Positions 18,357 to 28,130 of a stretch of DNA of 64,000 bases are shown here, piece after piece. The stretch covers positions 620,001 to 684,000 of the forward strand of contig NZ_CP042831.1 in the NCBI RefSeq assembly GCF_008000935.1. The letters are read 5' to 3'. Position numbers and translations under genes: made by a program. Under the pieces are notes generated by a model. The model ran no database searches, was not told the DNA's origin, and saw only the letters and a program-made list of their open reading frames with translations. Within the stretch, counting starts at the first letter, position 1, and every line of letters begins with the position of its first letter. The stretch comes from Flavobacterium alkalisoli. GTDB taxonomy: Bacteria > Bacteroidota > Bacteroidia > Flavobacteriales > Flavobacteriaceae.

Positions 18357-18908
18357 ATGAGCAATTCATCAGATATAAAATTAGTAGACGCTCCCGAAGG
18401 AGTGGAAGGAAACGGATTTTTTGCAACAAAGCTTGACTCAGTAGTGGGTCTTGCCCGTGCTAACTCATTATGGCCTCTTCCGTTTGCAACATCATGCTGC
18501 GGTATTGAGTTCATGGCAACCATGGCATCACACTATGATGTGGCACGTTTCGGATCAGAGCGTATGAGCTTCTCTCCTCGTCAGGCAGACATGCTTTTGG
18601 TTATGGGTACCATTGCTAAGAAAATGGCCCCTATCCTTCGTCAGGTTTATGAGCAGATGAGCGAACCAAGATGGGTAATCGCTGTAGGTGCCTGCGCATC
18701 ATCAGGTGGTATATTTGACACGTACTCTGTACTTCAGGGTATTGATAAGGTAATACCGGTAGACGTTTATGTACCGGGATGCCCGCCAAGGCCTGAGCAG
18801 ATTCTTGAAGGCATAATGCAGCTTCAGGAAATCGTTAAATCAGAATCAGTTAGAAGAAGAAATTCTCCTGAGTATAAAGAATTATTAGCTTCTTATAATA
18901 TTTCATAA
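18357..18908 (+). CDS. nuoB: NADH-quinone oxidoreductase subunit B
   Basis: The peripheral-arm subunit that holds the terminal [4Fe-4S] cluster N2, next to the quinone site. 183 residues with the signature [17 protein letters not shown] (tandem Cys pair), [16 protein letters not shown] and [16 protein letters not shown], which together supply the cluster cysteines. nuoC follows after 4 bp. Confidence 0.97.
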   Translation: MSNSSDIKLVDAPEGVEGNGFFATKLDSVVGLARANSLWPLPFATSCCGIEFMATMASHYDVARFGSERMSFSPRQADMLLVMGTIAKKMAPILRQVYEQMSEPRWVIAVGACASSGGIFDTYSVLQGIDKVIPVDVYVPGCPPRPEQILEGIMQLQEIVKSESVRRRNSPEYKELLASYNIS

Positions 18909-18912
18909 AGTA

Positions 18913-19449
18913 ATGGCTTTAGAAACATCTGTTATACAGGACAAGCTTACAGCAAAATTTGGTGACAATGTAACCGGATTTATCCAGCAAAAAGATATAT
19001 TTTCCTTTGAAGTTGCCTCTGATTCCATGAACGAGGTAATGCGTTTTCTAAAAGAAGACGACGTTTTACGCTTCAACTTCCTAACCGACATTTGCGGCGT
19101 GCACTACCCTGACTCTGAAAAAGAGAGGCAGTTTGCTGTGGTATACCACATGCACAACTGGATGGATAACGTGCGCATCAGGTTTAAATGCTTCTTAAAC
19201 GGCGACAACCCTGAGATAGAAACAGCTACCAACCTGTTTTTAGGCGCTAACTGGCAGGAGCGTGAAACGTATGATTTTTACGGCATTATATTTAAAGGTC
19301 ATCCGCAGCTTAAAAGGATACTTAATATGGACGAAATGGAATCGTTCCCAATGAGAAAAGAGTTCCCTCTTGAAGATGGTGGCCGTACCGATAAGGACGA
19401 CCGTTTCTTTGGTAGGACTCCGGATAATGCTAATAATAACCTGAAATAA
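18913..19449 (+). CDS. nuoC: NADH-quinone oxidoreductase subunit C
   Basis: The 30-kDa-type peripheral subunit of complex I, 178 residues, here a separate gene rather than the nuoCD fusion of enterobacteria. The signature region ERETYDFYGIIFKGHPQLKRILN, then MRKEFPLED, is intact. It packs against NuoD near the quinone pocket. Adjacent to nuoB (4 bp) and nuoD (13 bp). Confidence 0.95.
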   Translation: MALETSVIQDKLTAKFGDNVTGFIQQKDIFSFEVASDSMNEVMRFLKEDDVLRFNFLTDICGVHYPDSEKERQFAVVYHMHNWMDNVRIRFKCFLNGDNPEIETATNLFLGANWQERETYDFYGIIFKGHPQLKRILNMDEMESFPMRKEFPLEDGGRTDKDDRFFGRTPDNANNNLK

Positions 19450-19462
19450 TTTTTGATATAAA

Positions 19463-20698
19463 ATGTCAGACCTGTTATTACCACCAGAACACCGCTACGC
19501 CAAACAGATTGAGGAAAGGCGCAATGAAGATGGCAGCGAACTATCTGTGCTTAACCTTGGGCCTACGCACCCTGCTACCCACGGTATTTTCCAAAACATC
19601 CTGTTAATGGATGGCGAAAGGATACTGGATGGCGAAGGTACTGTAGGGTACATTCACCGTGCATTTGAAAAAATTGCAGAAAACAGGCCGTTTTACCAAA
19701 TCACTCCGCTAACAGACAGGATGAACTACTGCTCTGCTCCTATTAATAATATGGGATGGTGGATGACGCTGGAAAAGGCTCTTGATATAGAAGTTCCTAA
19801 AAGAGTACAGTACCTTAGGGTAATTATAATGGAGCTGGCACGTATTGCAGACCACATTATATGTAACTCGGTACTTGGTGTAGATACCGGTGCGCTTACA
19901 GGTTTCTTATACGTTTTCCAGTACAGGGAAAAAATATACGAGATATACGAAGAGATTTGCGGTGCCCGCCTTACAACCAATATGGGTCGTATAGGTGGAT
20001 TTGAAAGAGACTGGAGTCCTGCCGCTTTCAGAAAGATAAACGAATTCCTTGAGGAATTCCCTGCTATCTGGACAGAATTTGAAAACCTGCTTACCCGTAA
20101 CAGGATTTTTATGGACCGTACCATTAATGTAGGCCCTATTTCTGCAGAAAAAGCAATGAGCTATGGTTTTACAGGCCCTAACCTAAGGGCTGCGGGCATT
20201 GACTATGATGTTCGTGTTATGACACCATACAGCTCTTATGAAGATTTCGAATTTAATGTACCGGTAGGTAAATCAGGAGATACATACGACAGGTTCTGTG
20301 TGCGTAATGCAGAAGTCTGGGAAAGTTTGAGCATTATCCGTCAGGCTTTAGAGAAGCTTCCGGAAGGCCCTTACCATGCTAATGTACCGGATTACTACCT
20401 GCCTCCTAAAGAAGATGTTTACAACAACATGGAGGCACTTATATACCACTTTAAGATTGTTATGGGTGAAGTGCCTGTACCAAAAACTGAAGTATACCAC
20501 GCAGTGGAAGGCGGTAACGGAGAACTTGGTTTCTACCTTATTACCGACGGAAGCCGTACACCATACAGATTACATTTCAGAAGGCCGTGCTTTATATATT
20601 ACCAGGCCTTTAATGATATGGTTAGAGGACAAATGCTTTCTGATGCAATCGCAACACTATCAAGCCTCAATGTAATTGCAGGCGAATTAGACGCTTAA
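19463..20698 (+). CDS. nuoD: NADH-quinone oxidoreductase subunit D
   Basis: The 49-kDa subunit forming much of the quinone-binding cavity. 411 residues with GPTHPATHGIFQNILLMDGE, GYIHRAFEK, MNYCSAPINNMGW and the C-terminal VYHAVEGGNGELGFYLITDGS. The quinone-site His and Tyr region is intact. The nuoE reading frame starts on the last base of its stop codon, giving translational coupling. Confidence 0.96.
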   Translation: MSDLLLPPEHRYAKQIEERRNEDGSELSVLNLGPTHPATHGIFQNILLMDGERILDGEGTVGYIHRAFEKIAENRPFYQITPLTDRMNYCSAPINNMGWWMTLEKALDIEVPKRVQYLRVIIMELARIADHIICNSVLGVDTGALTGFLYVFQYREKIYEIYEEICGARLTTNMGRIGGFERDWSPAAFRKINEFLEEFPAIWTEFENLLTRNRIFMDRTINVGPISAEKAMSYGFTGPNLRAAGIDYDVRVMTPYSSYEDFEFNVPVGKSGDTYDRFCVRNAEVWESLSIIRQALEKLPEGPYHANVPDYYLPPKEDVYNNMEALIYHFKIVMGEVPVPKTEVYHAVEGGNGELGFYLITDGSRTPYRLHFRRPCFIYYQAFNDMVRGQMLSDAIATLSSLNVIAGELDA

Positions 20699-21228
20699 TG
20701 ACTATGGAGATTTCAAACGCAAAACAGGTTATAAATATAGATGCGAAACTAACGGAGCGCATCAACGAATTATTAAGCCACTACCCTGCCGATAAGAAAA
20801 AATCGGCTTTGCTTCCGGTACTTCACGAGGTACAGGATGCTCACGATAACTGGCTGAGCATAGAGCTTCAGGACAAGGTTGCCGAAATACTGGAAATTAA
20901 ACCTATCGAGGTTTATGAGGTGGTTTCGTTTTACACCATGTTTAATCAAAAGCCTATAGGCAAGTACATGTTTGAATTTTGCAGAACATCCTGCTGTGCA
21001 ATTCGCGGTGCCGAAAACCTTATGGACTACACTTGTGAAAAGTTAGGCATTAAGGAGGGCGAAACAACTCCGGACGGTATGTTTACCGTAGTGGGTGTTG
21101 AGTGCCTTGGCGCTTGTGGTTATGCACCAATGATGCAGCTGGGAGATTACTATAAAGAACATCTTACTAAAGAAAAAGTAGATGAGATTATAGAGGATTG
21201 CAGGAACGGCAAAGTTAATTTACACTAA
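20698..21228 (+). CDS. nuoE: NADH-quinone oxidoreductase subunit E
   Basis: The 24-kDa thioredoxin-fold subunit carrying [2Fe-2S] cluster N1a. 176 residues; the first Cys pair lies in CRTSCCAIRGAE and the second in CLGACGYAPMM. Its ATG overlaps the TAA of nuoD (TAATG); a second in-frame ATG two codons later (MEISN) is an equally possible start. Pairs with NuoF for NADH oxidation. Confidence 0.95.
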   Translation: MTMEISNAKQVINIDAKLTERINELLSHYPADKKKSALLPVLHEVQDAHDNWLSIELQDKVAEILEIKPIEVYEVVSFYTMFNQKPIGKYMFEFCRTSCCAIRGAENLMDYTCEKLGIKEGETTPDGMFTVVGVECLGACGYAPMMQLGDYYKEHLTKEKVDEIIEDCRNGKVNLH

Positions 21229-21252
21229 TAAGGACCATTATACCAAGTAACA

Positions 21253-22620
21253 ATGGCTAGAAAAATATTATTAGAACACGCAAACATACCGGGTATTAAA
21301 ACCTACGAAGTGTATCGCCAAAACGGGGGGTACCGCTCTGTAGAGAAAGCTATAAAAAGCATGACTCCGGATGAAGTTGTGGAAGAAGTTAAAACTTCAG
21401 GACTTAGAGGACGCGGAGGGGCAGGTTTCCCTACCGGTATGAAATGGAGTTTTATTGACAAAAAATCAGGAAAGCCAAGACACCTTGTGTGCAATGCGGA
21501 TGAGTCGGAGCCGGGAACTTTTAAAGACCGTTTCCTTATGGAGTATATCCCTCACCTGCTTATTGAAGGTATGATCACTTCAAGTTATGCACTGGGCTGT
21601 AACCTTTCTTACATCTACATTCGTGGAGAATATATGTGGGTGTACCGCATATTGGAAAACGCAATTAAAGAAGCCTATGCTGCAGGATGGCTGGGTAAAA
21701 ATATATTAGGTTCTGGTTACGACCTTGACCTGCACGTACACTGTGGTGCCGGAGCATATATATGTGGTGAGGAAACTGCCCTTATAGAATCGCTTGAAGG
21801 TAAAAGAGGTAACCCGAGAATTAAGCCACCGTTCCCTGCGGTAAGTGGTTTATGGGCAAACCCTACAGTGGTAAACAATGTTGAATCTATTGCAGCAGTA
21901 CCCTGGATTGTAAACAATACCGGAGAAGAATATGCTAAAATAGGTATTGGCAGATCTACAGGAACAAAACTAATCTCTGCTTCAGGTCACATTAAAAACC
22001 CTGGTGTATACGAAATAGAACTTGGCCTTAGCGTAGATGAGTTTATGAACTCGGACGAATACCTTGGAGGTATGATGGACGACAGGCCGTTAAAAGCATT
22101 AGTGCCGGGAGGTTCATCAGTGCCAATTCTTCCTGCTCACCTTATTTATAAGAATGCAGAAGGAGGTGACCGTTTAATGTCTTATGAGTCATTAAGCGAA
22201 GGTGGATTCCAGTCTGGCTCTATGCTTGGTTCAGGTGGTTTTATCGTTTATAACGACACTACCTGTATCGTTCGCAACACATGGAACTTCTCCCGTTTTT
22301 ACCACCACGAAAGCTGCGGACAGTGTTCGCCTTGCCGTGAAGGTACAGGATGGATGGAGAAAGTACTTCACAGAATTGAAACAGGCCACGGCCGTGAAGA
22401 AGATATTGAACTGCTATGGGATATCCAGAGAAAAATTGAAGGCAATACCATTTGCCCTCTTGGAGATGCAGCAGCATGGCCGGTAGCGGCAGCTATACGC
22501 CACTTTAGGGAGGAGTTTGAATATCACGTTCGTTTCCCAGAAAAAGTTAAGAACAGAGATCACTTTGTTGCCGAGCCTTTTGATAAGGTAAGACACCTGG
22601 TAGCAAAGCAGGAAATATAG
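21253..22620 (+). CDS. nuoF: NADH-quinone oxidoreductase subunit F
   Basis: The NADH-binding flavoprotein subunit, 455 residues, with FMN and the N3 [4Fe-4S] cluster. Visible signatures: GLRGRGGAGFPTGMKW (NADH/FMN binding), GAYICGEETALIESLEG, and the cluster motif HESCGQCSPCREGTGWM with a later Cys in TICPLGDAAAWPV. A GC-rich palindromic element is inserted directly after its stop codon. Confidence 0.96.
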   Translation: MARKILLEHANIPGIKTYEVYRQNGGYRSVEKAIKSMTPDEVVEEVKTSGLRGRGGAGFPTGMKWSFIDKKSGKPRHLVCNADESEPGTFKDRFLMEYIPHLLIEGMITSSYALGCNLSYIYIRGEYMWVYRILENAIKEAYAAGWLGKNILGSGYDLDLHVHCGAGAYICGEETALIESLEGKRGNPRIKPPFPAVSGLWANPTVVNNVESIAAVPWIVNNTGEEYAKIGIGRSTGTKLISASGHIKNPGVYEIELGLSVDEFMNSDEYLGGMMDDRPLKALVPGGSSVPILPAHLIYKNAEGGDRLMSYESLSEGGFQSGSMLGSGGFIVYNDTTCIVRNTWNFSRFYHHESCGQCSPCREGTGWMEKVLHRIETGHGREEDIELLWDIQRKIEGNTICPLGDAAAWPVAAAIRHFREEFEYHVRFPEKVKNRDHFVAEPFDKVRHLVAKQEI

Positions 22621-22710
22621 GCCCCTCCCGGCCTCCCCAAAGGGAGGAGAGAGGCACAACGTAAGTAAAATTTAATTACCCGAGTTCCCCCGTTGGGGGT
22701 TTAGGGGGCT
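22621..22710. repeat. REP-like GC-rich palindromic element between nuoF and nuoG
   Basis: The 98-bp gap after nuoF is unlike its surroundings. It holds two GC hairpins: CCTCCC-CAAA-GGGAGG (22632-22647) and CCCCC-GTT-GGGGG (22687-22699), joined by an AT-rich middle, and its outer ends are complementary (CCCCT at 22622-22626, AGGGG at 22703-22707). This is the style of the dispersed palindromic repeats in Flavobacteriaceae intergenic regions. It starts at the base after the nuoF stop and ends 8 bp before the nuoG ATG. No T-run, so not an ordinary terminator. Confidence 0.7.
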
Positions 22711-22718
22711 TAATAATT

Positions 22719-23762
22719 ATGAAAGTAACAATAGACGGTCAGGAAATAAATGTAGAACCGGGGACCACCATCCTGCAGGCTGCAAGAATGATAGGCGGCG
22801 AATCTGTACCGCCGGCAATGTGCTACTACTCTAAACTAAAAGGTAGCGGTGGTAAATGCCGTTGCTGTTTAGTAGAGGTTTCTAAAGGTAGTGAAGCCGA
22901 CCCAAGACCAATGCCAAAACTAATGGCATCGTGTGTAACAGGTGTTATGGATGGTATGGAGGTAAAAAGTATCTCATCTGAAAGAGTGCTTGATGCCAGA
23001 AAATCGGTTACCGAATTCCTATTAATAAACCACCCGCTTGACTGCCCTATTTGCGACCAGGCAGGTGAATGTGATTTACAGAACCTTAGCTTTAAGCACG
23101 GATCTGCTAAAACACGCTATATAGAAGACAGAAGAAGGTTTGAACCGGAAAACATTGGTGACAAGATACAGCTTCACATGAACCGTTGTATACTTTGCTA
23201 CCGTTGTGTAATGACTGCCGACCAACTTACAGATAACAGGGTTCACGGTGTGGTAAACCGAGGAGATCATTCTCAAATCTCTACCTGTATCTCAAAAGCT
23301 ATAGACAATGAGTTCTCAGGAAACATGATAGATGTTTGTCCTGTAGGAGCACTTACTGATAAAACTTTCCGTTTTAAGCAAAGGGTATGGTTTAACAAAC
23401 CGTTCAATGCACACAGAAACTGTGATAAATGCTGTGGTAAAACTACCCTATGGATGTTTGGTAACGAAATACAAAGGGTTACTGCACGTAAAGATGAATA
23501 CCACGAAGTGGAAGAATTTATCTGTAACGAGTGCCGTTTTGACCATAAAGATGTAAACGACTGGGTAATTGAAGGGCCTAGGAAGTTTGAAAAAGATTCT
23601 GTTATCAACCAGAACAACTACACAAGAAACATTGAGCCTGTTAAGATTGATACAGAGAAAAACATACTGCTAGGAAGGGATCAGGACAGAAAGAAAATCA
23701 GTATGCCGGCAGTGCCTCTTAAAGAAGGCGAAGTAAAGGTTTTTAAAGAAGGTAACGTATAG
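22719..23762 (+). CDS. nuoG: NADH-quinone oxidoreductase subunit G, short form
   Basis: The iron-sulfur electron-relay subunit. Only 347 residues, whereas the classical NuoG has 700-900. The N-terminal ferredoxin-like domain (CYYSKLKGSGGKCRCCLVEV), the HxxxCxxC-type segment (NHPLDCPICDQAGECDLQN) and the CILCYRCV site are intact, and there is a further Cys set (CDKCCGKT and FICNECRFD). The C-terminal molybdopterin-like domain is absent; the protein ends cleanly after a short charged tail. A short NuoG is, to my knowledge, usual in flavobacteria, so this is unlikely to be a truncation. nuoH starts 2 bp later. Confidence 0.93.
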   Translation: MKVTIDGQEINVEPGTTILQAARMIGGESVPPAMCYYSKLKGSGGKCRCCLVEVSKGSEADPRPMPKLMASCVTGVMDGMEVKSISSERVLDARKSVTEFLLINHPLDCPICDQAGECDLQNLSFKHGSAKTRYIEDRRRFEPENIGDKIQLHMNRCILCYRCVMTADQLTDNRVHGVVNRGDHSQISTCISKAIDNEFSGNMIDVCPVGALTDKTFRFKQRVWFNKPFNAHRNCDKCCGKTTLWMFGNEIQRVTARKDEYHEVEEFICNECRFDHKDVNDWVIEGPRKFEKDSVINQNNYTRNIEPVKIDTEKNILLGRDQDRKKISMPAVPLKEGEVKVFKEGNV

Positions 23763-23764
23763 AT

Positions 23765-24796
23765 ATGGAACAGTCAATAATAATTGAAAAAAGCATTTTT
23801 ATTGTTGTAATATTTGCCATTACCATGCTTATGGCAATGTATGCCACACTGGCCGAAAGGAAAGTTGCTGCATGGTTACAGGACCGTATAGGCCCTAACC
23901 GTGCCGGTAAAGGTGGTATACTACAACCCTTGGCCGATGGTTTAAAACTATTTGCCAAAGAAGAGTTTTTCCCTAACACACCAAACAAGTTCCTATTCGT
24001 TGCGGGTCCTGCCATTTCAATGAGTACGGCTTTAATGACGAGTGCTGTTATCCCTTGGGGAGATAAGCTTCATTTATTTGGTCGTGACATTATCCTTCAG
24101 GCTACCGATATCAATGTTGCCATGCTTTACATCTTCGGGGTACTTTCTGTAGGTGTTTATGGTATTATGATTGGAGGATGGGCTTCTAACAACAAATTCT
24201 CACTAATGAGTGCCATGCGTGCTTCTTCCCAAATGATTTCTTATGAGGTTGCCATGGGTCTTGCTATCATCGCTCTTATCATGATGACAGGAACTCTTAG
24301 CTTGAGAGAGATTTCGGCTCAACAGGCCGGTATGAACTGGAACGTATTCTACCAACCGGTAGGTTTCCTTATATTCCTAGTATGTTCGTTTGCAGAAACT
24401 AACCGTACGCCGTTTGACCTTGCTGAGTGTGAGGCCGAGCTTATAGGTGGTTACCATACTGAATATTCGTCAATGAAAATGGGCTTTTACCTGTTTGCAG
24501 AATATGCGAGTATGTTTATTTCCTCTACTATTCTTGCCGTACTTTATTTTGGTGGCTACAACTACCCTGGTATAGAATGGGCTACAGAGAATTGGGGTGT
24601 AAACGCTGCTAACATAATAGGCATAGGGGTACTGTTTGCTAAAATATGCTTCTTCATATTCTTCTATATGTGGGTGCGTTGGACAATACCAAGATTCCGT
24701 TATGACCAGTTAATGCGTTTAGGATGGCAAATGCTTATTCCGCTTGCCATAGCTAATATTATAATTACAGGGATTGTTATTTTGCTTACTCAGTAA
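23765..24796 (+). CDS. nuoH: NADH-quinone oxidoreductase subunit H
   Basis: The membrane subunit that contacts the quinone chamber, 343 residues with eight to nine helices. Signatures: LAERKVAAWLQDRIGPNRAG and the acidic loop AETNRTPFDLAECEAELIGGYHTEYSSMKMG. Some TM1 residues (FAITMLMAMYATLAERK) directly precede the quinone-site loop. Follows nuoG by 2 bp. Confidence 0.96.
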   Translation: MEQSIIIEKSIFIVVIFAITMLMAMYATLAERKVAAWLQDRIGPNRAGKGGILQPLADGLKLFAKEEFFPNTPNKFLFVAGPAISMSTALMTSAVIPWGDKLHLFGRDIILQATDINVAMLYIFGVLSVGVYGIMIGGWASNNKFSLMSAMRASSQMISYEVAMGLAIIALIMMTGTLSLREISAQQAGMNWNVFYQPVGFLIFLVCSFAETNRTPFDLAECEAELIGGYHTEYSSMKMGFYLFAEYASMFISSTILAVLYFGGYNYPGIEWATENWGVNAANIIGIGVLFAKICFFIFFYMWVRWTIPRFRYDQLMRLGWQMLIPLAIANIIITGIVILLTQ

Positions 24797-24854
24797 GCCT
24801 TGAAAAGTATCTAAATGAATGCCTCCTGTAAAGGACGGATTAAAAAAATATAAA

Positions 24855-25400
24855 ATGTCAATAGAAACCATATCATTATCGGGTAGAAAAAAAGAGGTTT
24901 CCAACAAAAAGATGACTTTTTGGGAAAGCCTTTATCTTGTGGCGATAGTAAAAGGATTATTTATCACCATCCGACATTTATTTAAAAGAAAAGTAACCAT
25001 TAAGTACCCTGAACAAACCAGGGAGCTTAGTCCGGTATACAGGGGTCAGCACATGCTTATGCGTGATGAGGAAGGAAGAGAGCGTTGTACAGCTTGTGGT
25101 CTTTGTGCGCTTTCATGTCCTGCAGAGGCTATCACTATGAAAGCTGAAGAAAGGAAACCGGATGAAATGCACCTTTACAGAGAAGAGAAATATGCATCTA
25201 TCTATGAAATTAATATGCTTAGATGTATTTTTTGCGGACTGTGTGAAGAGGCGTGCCCTAAACAGGCTATTTACCTTACTAAGTCGAGAGTTATGGTAAA
25301 ACCTGACAGCGACAGGGAAGAATTCATCTACGGAAAAGATAAACTGGTTATGCCTCTTGACATGGCTATTAAGAACACTCAAATGAAAACGGCTAATTAA
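24855..25400 (+). CDS. nuoI: NADH-quinone oxidoreductase subunit I
   Basis: The 8Fe ferredoxin-type subunit with clusters N6a and N6b. 181 residues; the two CxxCxxCxxxCP sites are CTACGLCALSCPAEAI and CIFCGLCEEACPKQAI. An amphipathic N-terminal helix (FWESLYLVAIVKGLFITIRHLF) holds it against the membrane arm. I use the ATG at 24855 (MSIETISLS) rather than an upstream in-frame ATG at 24819, whose extra 12 residues are not expected in the family. Confidence 0.94.
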   Translation: MSIETISLSGRKKEVSNKKMTFWESLYLVAIVKGLFITIRHLFKRKVTIKYPEQTRELSPVYRGQHMLMRDEEGRERCTACGLCALSCPAEAITMKAEERKPDEMHLYREEKYASIYEINMLRCIFCGLCEEACPKQAIYLTKSRVMVKPDSDREEFIYGKDKLVMPLDMAIKNTQMKTAN

Positions 25401-25401
25401 T

Positions 25402-25908
25402 ATGTTAACAACATTATTTTATATTTTATCGGCCATTACACTAGCAACAGCGTTTTTGACTATTCTTAGCAAAAACCCTATTCACAGTGCTATTTACCTT
25501 GTACTTTGCTTTTTCTCTATAGCAGGGCATTACTTAATGTTTAATGCGCAGTTCTTAGCTATTGTACATATTATCGTTTACTCCGGAGCTATTATGATAT
25601 TAATGCTCTTTACCATAATGCTCATGAACCTCAATAAGGAAGATGAACAGAACAAGTCGGCACTCACGCGAATAGCAGCCGTATTGTCTTTCTGCCTTGT
25701 GGCGTTCGTACTTTTAGCAACTTTTGTTAAGGCACAGCCGGTAATAAACGAGTATAAGGTTTCAGGACAGGATTACCAGTCTATTAAAGTACTGGGTCAG
25801 GTATTATTAAACGAGTACATGGTTCCGTTTGAGTTTGCTTCGGTATTACTTCTTGTATCTATGATTGGAGCCGTATTATTGTCTAAAAAAGAACACATAA
25901 ACAGCTAG
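25402..25908 (+). CDS. nuoJ: NADH-quinone oxidoreductase subunit J
   Basis: A membrane subunit of 168 residues with five helices. Typical opening: FYILSAITLATAFLTILSKNPIHSAIYLVLCFF, then the helix with HIIVYSGAIMILMLFTIMLMN. It begins directly after the nuoI stop and is followed by nuoK with one base between. Confidence 0.95.
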   Translation: MLTTLFYILSAITLATAFLTILSKNPIHSAIYLVLCFFSIAGHYLMFNAQFLAIVHIIVYSGAIMILMLFTIMLMNLNKEDEQNKSALTRIAAVLSFCLVAFVLLATFVKAQPVINEYKVSGQDYQSIKVLGQVLLNEYMVPFEFASVLLLVSMIGAVLLSKKEHINS

Positions 25909-25909
25909 T

Positions 25910-26230
25910 ATGGAAAATATTTTACAACAGATAGGTATTGAGAACTACATTTATCTTTCTACACTGCTATTTTGTGTGGGGGCATTTGGGGTTCTTTACA
26001 GAAGGAATGCAATCGTGATGTTCATGTCTATAGAAATTATGCTTAATGCAGTTAACCTGCTATTAGTTGCTTTTTCTACTTACCATCAGGATGCTGCCGG
26101 ACAGGTATTTGTATTTTTCTCTATGGCCGTTGCCGCAGCAGAGGTTGCCGTAGGACTAGCTATTCTTGTAGCTATTTACAGGAACCTGAACAATATTGAT
26201 ATCGATAGTTTAAAAAAATTAAAAGGATAA
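25910..26230 (+). CDS. nuoK: NADH-quinone oxidoreductase subunit K
   Basis: A three-helix subunit of 106 residues homologous to MrpC antiporter subunits. The conserved buried glutamates are seen in MFMSIEIMLNAVNLL and in AVAAAEVAVGLAILV. Part of the proton channel next to NuoJ and NuoN. Confidence 0.96.
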   Translation: MENILQQIGIENYIYLSTLLFCVGAFGVLYRRNAIVMFMSIEIMLNAVNLLLVAFSTYHQDAAGQVFVFFSMAVAAAEVAVGLAILVAIYRNLNNIDIDSLKKLKG

Positions 26231-26236
26231 CGCCTA

Positions 26237-28120
26237 ATGGATACTAAGTTGGCATTACTACTACTTTTCGCCCCTTTTATTGGGTTTTTGATTAACATAT
26301 TTCTAGGGAAAAAATCAAGCGGTAACCTGCCGGGCATACGGGGTACAGTTGCTGTGGCTATATCATTTGCCGTAACGCTTTATTTCTTTTTACAGGTAAG
26401 CAGCACAAAAGAGGCTGTTATGGTAGACCTGTTTCAATGGATGAAGCTGGCAAACTTTGATGTACACTTTGCATTTCAGTTGGATCAGCTTTCTTTACTT
26501 TGGCTAATGTTTGTTACCGGTATCGGTACACTTATCCACGTATACTCTATCAGCTACATGCATGATGACGAGAACATCCACAAATTCTTTGCTTACCTAA
26601 ACCTTTTCGTATTCTTTATGATTACCCTTGTAATGGGTAACAACCTACTGATTATGTTTATTGGTTGGGAAGGTGTTGGTTTATGCTCTTACCTGCTTAT
26701 CGGTTTCTGGTACAAAAATCAGGATTACAACGATGCGGCTAAAAAGGCATTTATCATGAACCGTATAGGTGACCTTGGTTTCCTTATAGGTATATTTATT
26801 ATTGGTTATTTATTCCACTCACTGGATTATACAGATATCAGAACTGTTATAGAAACAGGTTCTCATCATATAGACCCAACATGGTTATCAATTGCTGCAC
26901 TTTGTTTATTTATAGGTGCTTGTGGTAAGAGTGCACAAATTCCTCTTTACACATGGTTACCGGATGCGATGGCGGGACCTACACCTGTTTCGGCACTTAT
27001 CCACGCTGCAACGATGGTAACAGCAGGTATCTTTATGATTACAAGATTAAACTATGTATTTGATCTTGCTCCCGAAATACAAAACATTATTGCAATTGTA
27101 GGTGCTGTAACATCACTTATTGCAGCTTCTATAGGACTTGTACAAAACGATATTAAGAAGGTACTTGCCTACTCTACCGTATCTCAGCTTGGTTTAATGT
27201 TCCTTGCTTTAGGATTAGGTGCTTATGAGATTGCTGTTTTCCACGTAATAACACACGCATTCTTTAAAGCATGTTTATTCCTTGGTTCAGGTTCTGTAAT
27301 TCACGCTATGCACGGCGAGCAGGATATGCGTTACATGGGTGGCCTTCGTAAGGTTATGAAAGTTACTTTTATTACTTTCCTTATCTCTACCCTTGCTATT
27401 TCAGGTTTACCTCCATTTGCAGGATTCTTCTCGAAAGATGAGATTTTGATGACAGCTTTCCACCACAATAAACCGTTATGGGTTATTGGGTCTGTAGCAT
27501 CAATAATGACAGCATTCTATATGTTCCGTTTGTTATACCTTACTTTCTACAAAGACTTTAGGGGAACTGAAGAGCAAAAGAAACACTTACACGAGTCTCC
27601 GGGACTTATAACTTTCCCTCTTATCGTGCTTGCTGTATTAGCAGCTGTAGGTGGGGCAATAAGTCTACCGGGTAACAGTTGGTTAAACGAATACCTTGCT
27701 CCTGTAATTACAAGACATGCTGAGCATCACCACATGGGTACTACAGAGTATATGCTAATGGCAGTAGCTATAGTAGGTGCATTAATAGGTATAGGATTAG
27801 CATACGCTAAATATATCAAACAGTCTGCTGTACCGGGTCAGGACAGCGAGATTACAGGTTTTGCCAAAGTACTTTACAATAAATTTTATGTTGACGAGAT
27901 ATACACTGCATTAATAGTTAAACCTATTTATGCACTGGGCAGCTTCTTTAAGAATGTTACCGAAGTGGCCATTTCAGGATTTATTTTTGGTCTTGGAAAA
28001 CTTGCCAACGTATTAGGTGCAGAAGGCAAAACACTACAGAACGGAAGCATTGGTTTTTACCTGTTTGCTTTTGTACTGGGTATATGTTCAATAATCGTTT
28101 ATATTTTTTTAGCTAAATAA
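26237..28120 (+). CDS. nuoL: NADH-quinone oxidoreductase subunit L
   Basis: An antiporter-like proton-pumping subunit, 627 residues and about 16 helices. Visible elements: the GWEGVGLCSYLLIGFWY glutamate helix, WLPDAMAGPTPVSALIHAATMVTAG, the HAFFKACLFL lysine helix and a long C-terminal amphipathic arm ending in a final helix (LGICSIIVYIFLA). All key charged residues of the pump channel appear intact. Confidence 0.96.
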   Translation: MDTKLALLLLFAPFIGFLINIFLGKKSSGNLPGIRGTVAVAISFAVTLYFFLQVSSTKEAVMVDLFQWMKLANFDVHFAFQLDQLSLLWLMFVTGIGTLIHVYSISYMHDDENIHKFFAYLNLFVFFMITLVMGNNLLIMFIGWEGVGLCSYLLIGFWYKNQDYNDAAKKAFIMNRIGDLGFLIGIFIIGYLFHSLDYTDIRTVIETGSHHIDPTWLSIAALCLFIGACGKSAQIPLYTWLPDAMAGPTPVSALIHAATMVTAGIFMITRLNYVFDLAPEIQNIIAIVGAVTSLIAASIGLVQNDIKKVLAYSTVSQLGLMFLALGLGAYEIAVFHVITHAFFKACLFLGSGSVIHAMHGEQDMRYMGGLRKVMKVTFITFLISTLAISGLPPFAGFFSKDEILMTAFHHNKPLWVIGSVASIMTAFYMFRLLYLTFYKDFRGTEEQKKHLHESPGLITFPLIVLAVLAAVGGAISLPGNSWLNEYLAPVITRHAEHHHMGTTEYMLMAVAIVGALIGIGLAYAKYIKQSAVPGQDSEITGFAKVLYNKFYVDEIYTALIVKPIYALGSFFKNVTEVAISGFIFGLGKLANVLGAEGKTLQNGSIGFYLFAFVLGICSIIVYIFLAK

Positions 28121-28130
28121 TTCATACCTG

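Noticed and set aside
24819..24854. N-terminal extension of nuoI
   Set aside because: The 12 extra residues do not belong to the family and a good start exists at 24855.
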